Below, in pieces: positions 62,683-64,000 of a stretch of 64,000 nt of DNA. Below the pieces are notes generated by a model. That model was given only the letters and a program-made list of their open reading frames with translations, did no database searches and was not told where the DNA came from. Numbering within the stretch: the first letter of the stretch is position 1; every line of letters starts with the position of its first letter. This DNA is from Tubulanus polymorphus (taxonomy: Eukaryota > Nemertea > Palaeonemertea > Tubulaniformes > Tubulanidae). Where the stretch lies: contig NC_134027.1 of assembly GCF_964204645.1 (NCBI RefSeq), forward strand, positions 15,364,485 through 15,428,484, written 5' to 3'. A program made the position numbers and the translations under genes.

Positions 62683-64000
62683 ATAGCGGTCCTCTTAATT
62701 GGTGATTATCAATGAACGTGCGGCTCATATTTCTATTGTGTGCCTATCCGGTGTAACGCGCGACACGCTTCCATAATCTTATCTGTAAATGTGAAGACCT
62801 CGGGGGCATTATGTTCTCTAAAGCCCGACATTATCCCACATTCGGGACTGTGAATGGGTTGATTTTACGGCTGAGTCGACATGTTTCAACAATTTTTAAC
62901 TGTTCATTTTTGAATATTTGAAGACACAAAACATTTGAGACTGCGTTCCGACTCAACTTTTCAGGATGAGTCGGTAGGTAGGTAGAATTTGTTTTGCAAA
63001 TTTTTAGGGCAAAAAAAAAAATTTATCACCTTTTTTAAATGGGAACAATGTCGCAGAAATCATCTACGTTGTGCACGGGAAATTTGACTAATAGCGTAGA
63101 TTTCGAGAATTATTCTAAAATCATAACTTCGTCCAGAGCGTCATCCGGCTCTGTGTTAAAAATGAAACAGTTCATTGAATATGTGCGCGCTTTTACGTTA
63201 CCAGCTTTAATAAAGTTACTATGAGAATGAATGGCAGCTCATTGGAACACTGCCAGTTTCCTGGAAAACTTAAATTAGGCCACATGTCAAGGCATGTTTT
63301 CACACGATGCACACTTGAATTCAAACATACGTAGCTCATACGTCGGCAGTGTGTCGGTCGGTCGGCCGTTTTTATAAAAAAAAAAAAATTATTTCAATGA
63401 ATCCCAGAAAAAACTTTTCACTTGGTACCTTTGAAGTCGGGTCGTTCGGGTTACGGCAAACAGACTATTGGGATGGCCTAAAATTCATATGATGTCACAT
63501 ATCAGAGGGTGGCTGAATATTGGGTCTTGGAAACCTCTTCCAATGTCGGCCGCGGAAGTTGAAATACCGGTACAGAAGAAATAGGCTATTAGATCGTTTT
63601 AAATCCCACGAATGCACGCATCGGCAGCCCCCAGAGCCATTCCGAGAGGCTGCATTTGGGCCTGCCTATCTGCCAGTAACCTATCTGTGGTATGGAACCA
63701 TTCTGAAAAAACGGCGCAATGGGCCTGTCCCCCATCAAGAACCATTCTGAGACGCTGCGTATGGGCAAGCAACACGGTCAGAACATATCGCTAAGTCCAA
63801 TCATATTAATTTTGATCCAAAGATTACGTGTGATGAATGTCTTAACCAATGTTTAAACAACTGAGGCACAAATCAGTGGTGAGCGAACTGTGTCATGTAC
63901 TGTTTTGGTGCTGCGTTGTGTATCTTAAGTCGGTCAGGTCAGTAAATTACTATAGTACATGTACTACTACAGAAGCATGGTACGGTACTTTACTGTTAGA
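62683..64000. other. Non-coding stretch to window end
   Basis: Only short open frames (about 60-75 codons) without family signature. No feature is supported. Confidence 0.45.

Overview
The window is animal nuclear DNA, probably from an aquatic invertebrate; the species cannot be read from the sequence. Support comes from a spliced gene with a CIDE-N domain, several eukaryotic transposon classes (Polinton, Penelope, Ty3/gypsy with env, SINEs, MITEs), microsatellites and long AT-rich spacers. Coding density is low and most of the DNA is repeats.

Layout. 1-5667: gene-poor, with a TIR-bounded element (1470-2317) and a degenerate tandem repeat (2945-3470). 5674-22213: a complete, very AT-rich Polinton/Maverick with 121-bp identical terminal inverted repeats and a perfect 6-bp target duplication (CCCGAG). 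It carries protein-primed-type DNA polymerase B with an intein in its catalytic motif, a zinc-finger protein that may be a VLTF3-like late transcription factor, minor and major capsid proteins, several small membrane proteins, a chromodomain integrase and a packaging ATPase. 22345-28800: a dispersed 1.2-kb repeat, a 31-bp satellite of about 90 units, and a tandemly duplicated block of GTCG-rich MITE sequence. 29316-37251: a spliced host gene, with introns full of nested SINEs and MITEs, predicted to encode a CIDE-N domain, an orphan domain and a C-terminal RING finger. 41746-42936 (minus): a stand-alone integrase-like (DDE) gene. 43308-47050: more MITEs, repeat copies and LINE fragments. 49375-50712 (minus): a 5'-truncated Penelope-like element. 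50713 to about 58560: a decayed Ty3/gypsy element with a chromodomain integrase and a frameshifted env. The rest is non-coding, with a palindromic tandem repeat at 62380-62682.

How the Polinton genes work together. Polymerase B and integrase copy and insert the element, while the capsid proteins and ATPase would build and fill a particle. Nearly every gene starts at a (T)ATAAATG motif, usually behind a TAATTTTTTT run, which resembles the TAAATG late promoters of poxviruses. The polymerase, the zinc-finger gene and the right-end gene additionally carry CTCATCAC upstream, which suggests two expression classes. The only clear lesion is one in-frame TAA in the polymerase, so the insertion looks recent. 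I could not find a maturation protease.

The two most notable items are the intein-bearing Polinton with its uniform start motif, and the CIDE-N/RING host gene, which spans seven exons and was assembled here from splice signals and reading phase.
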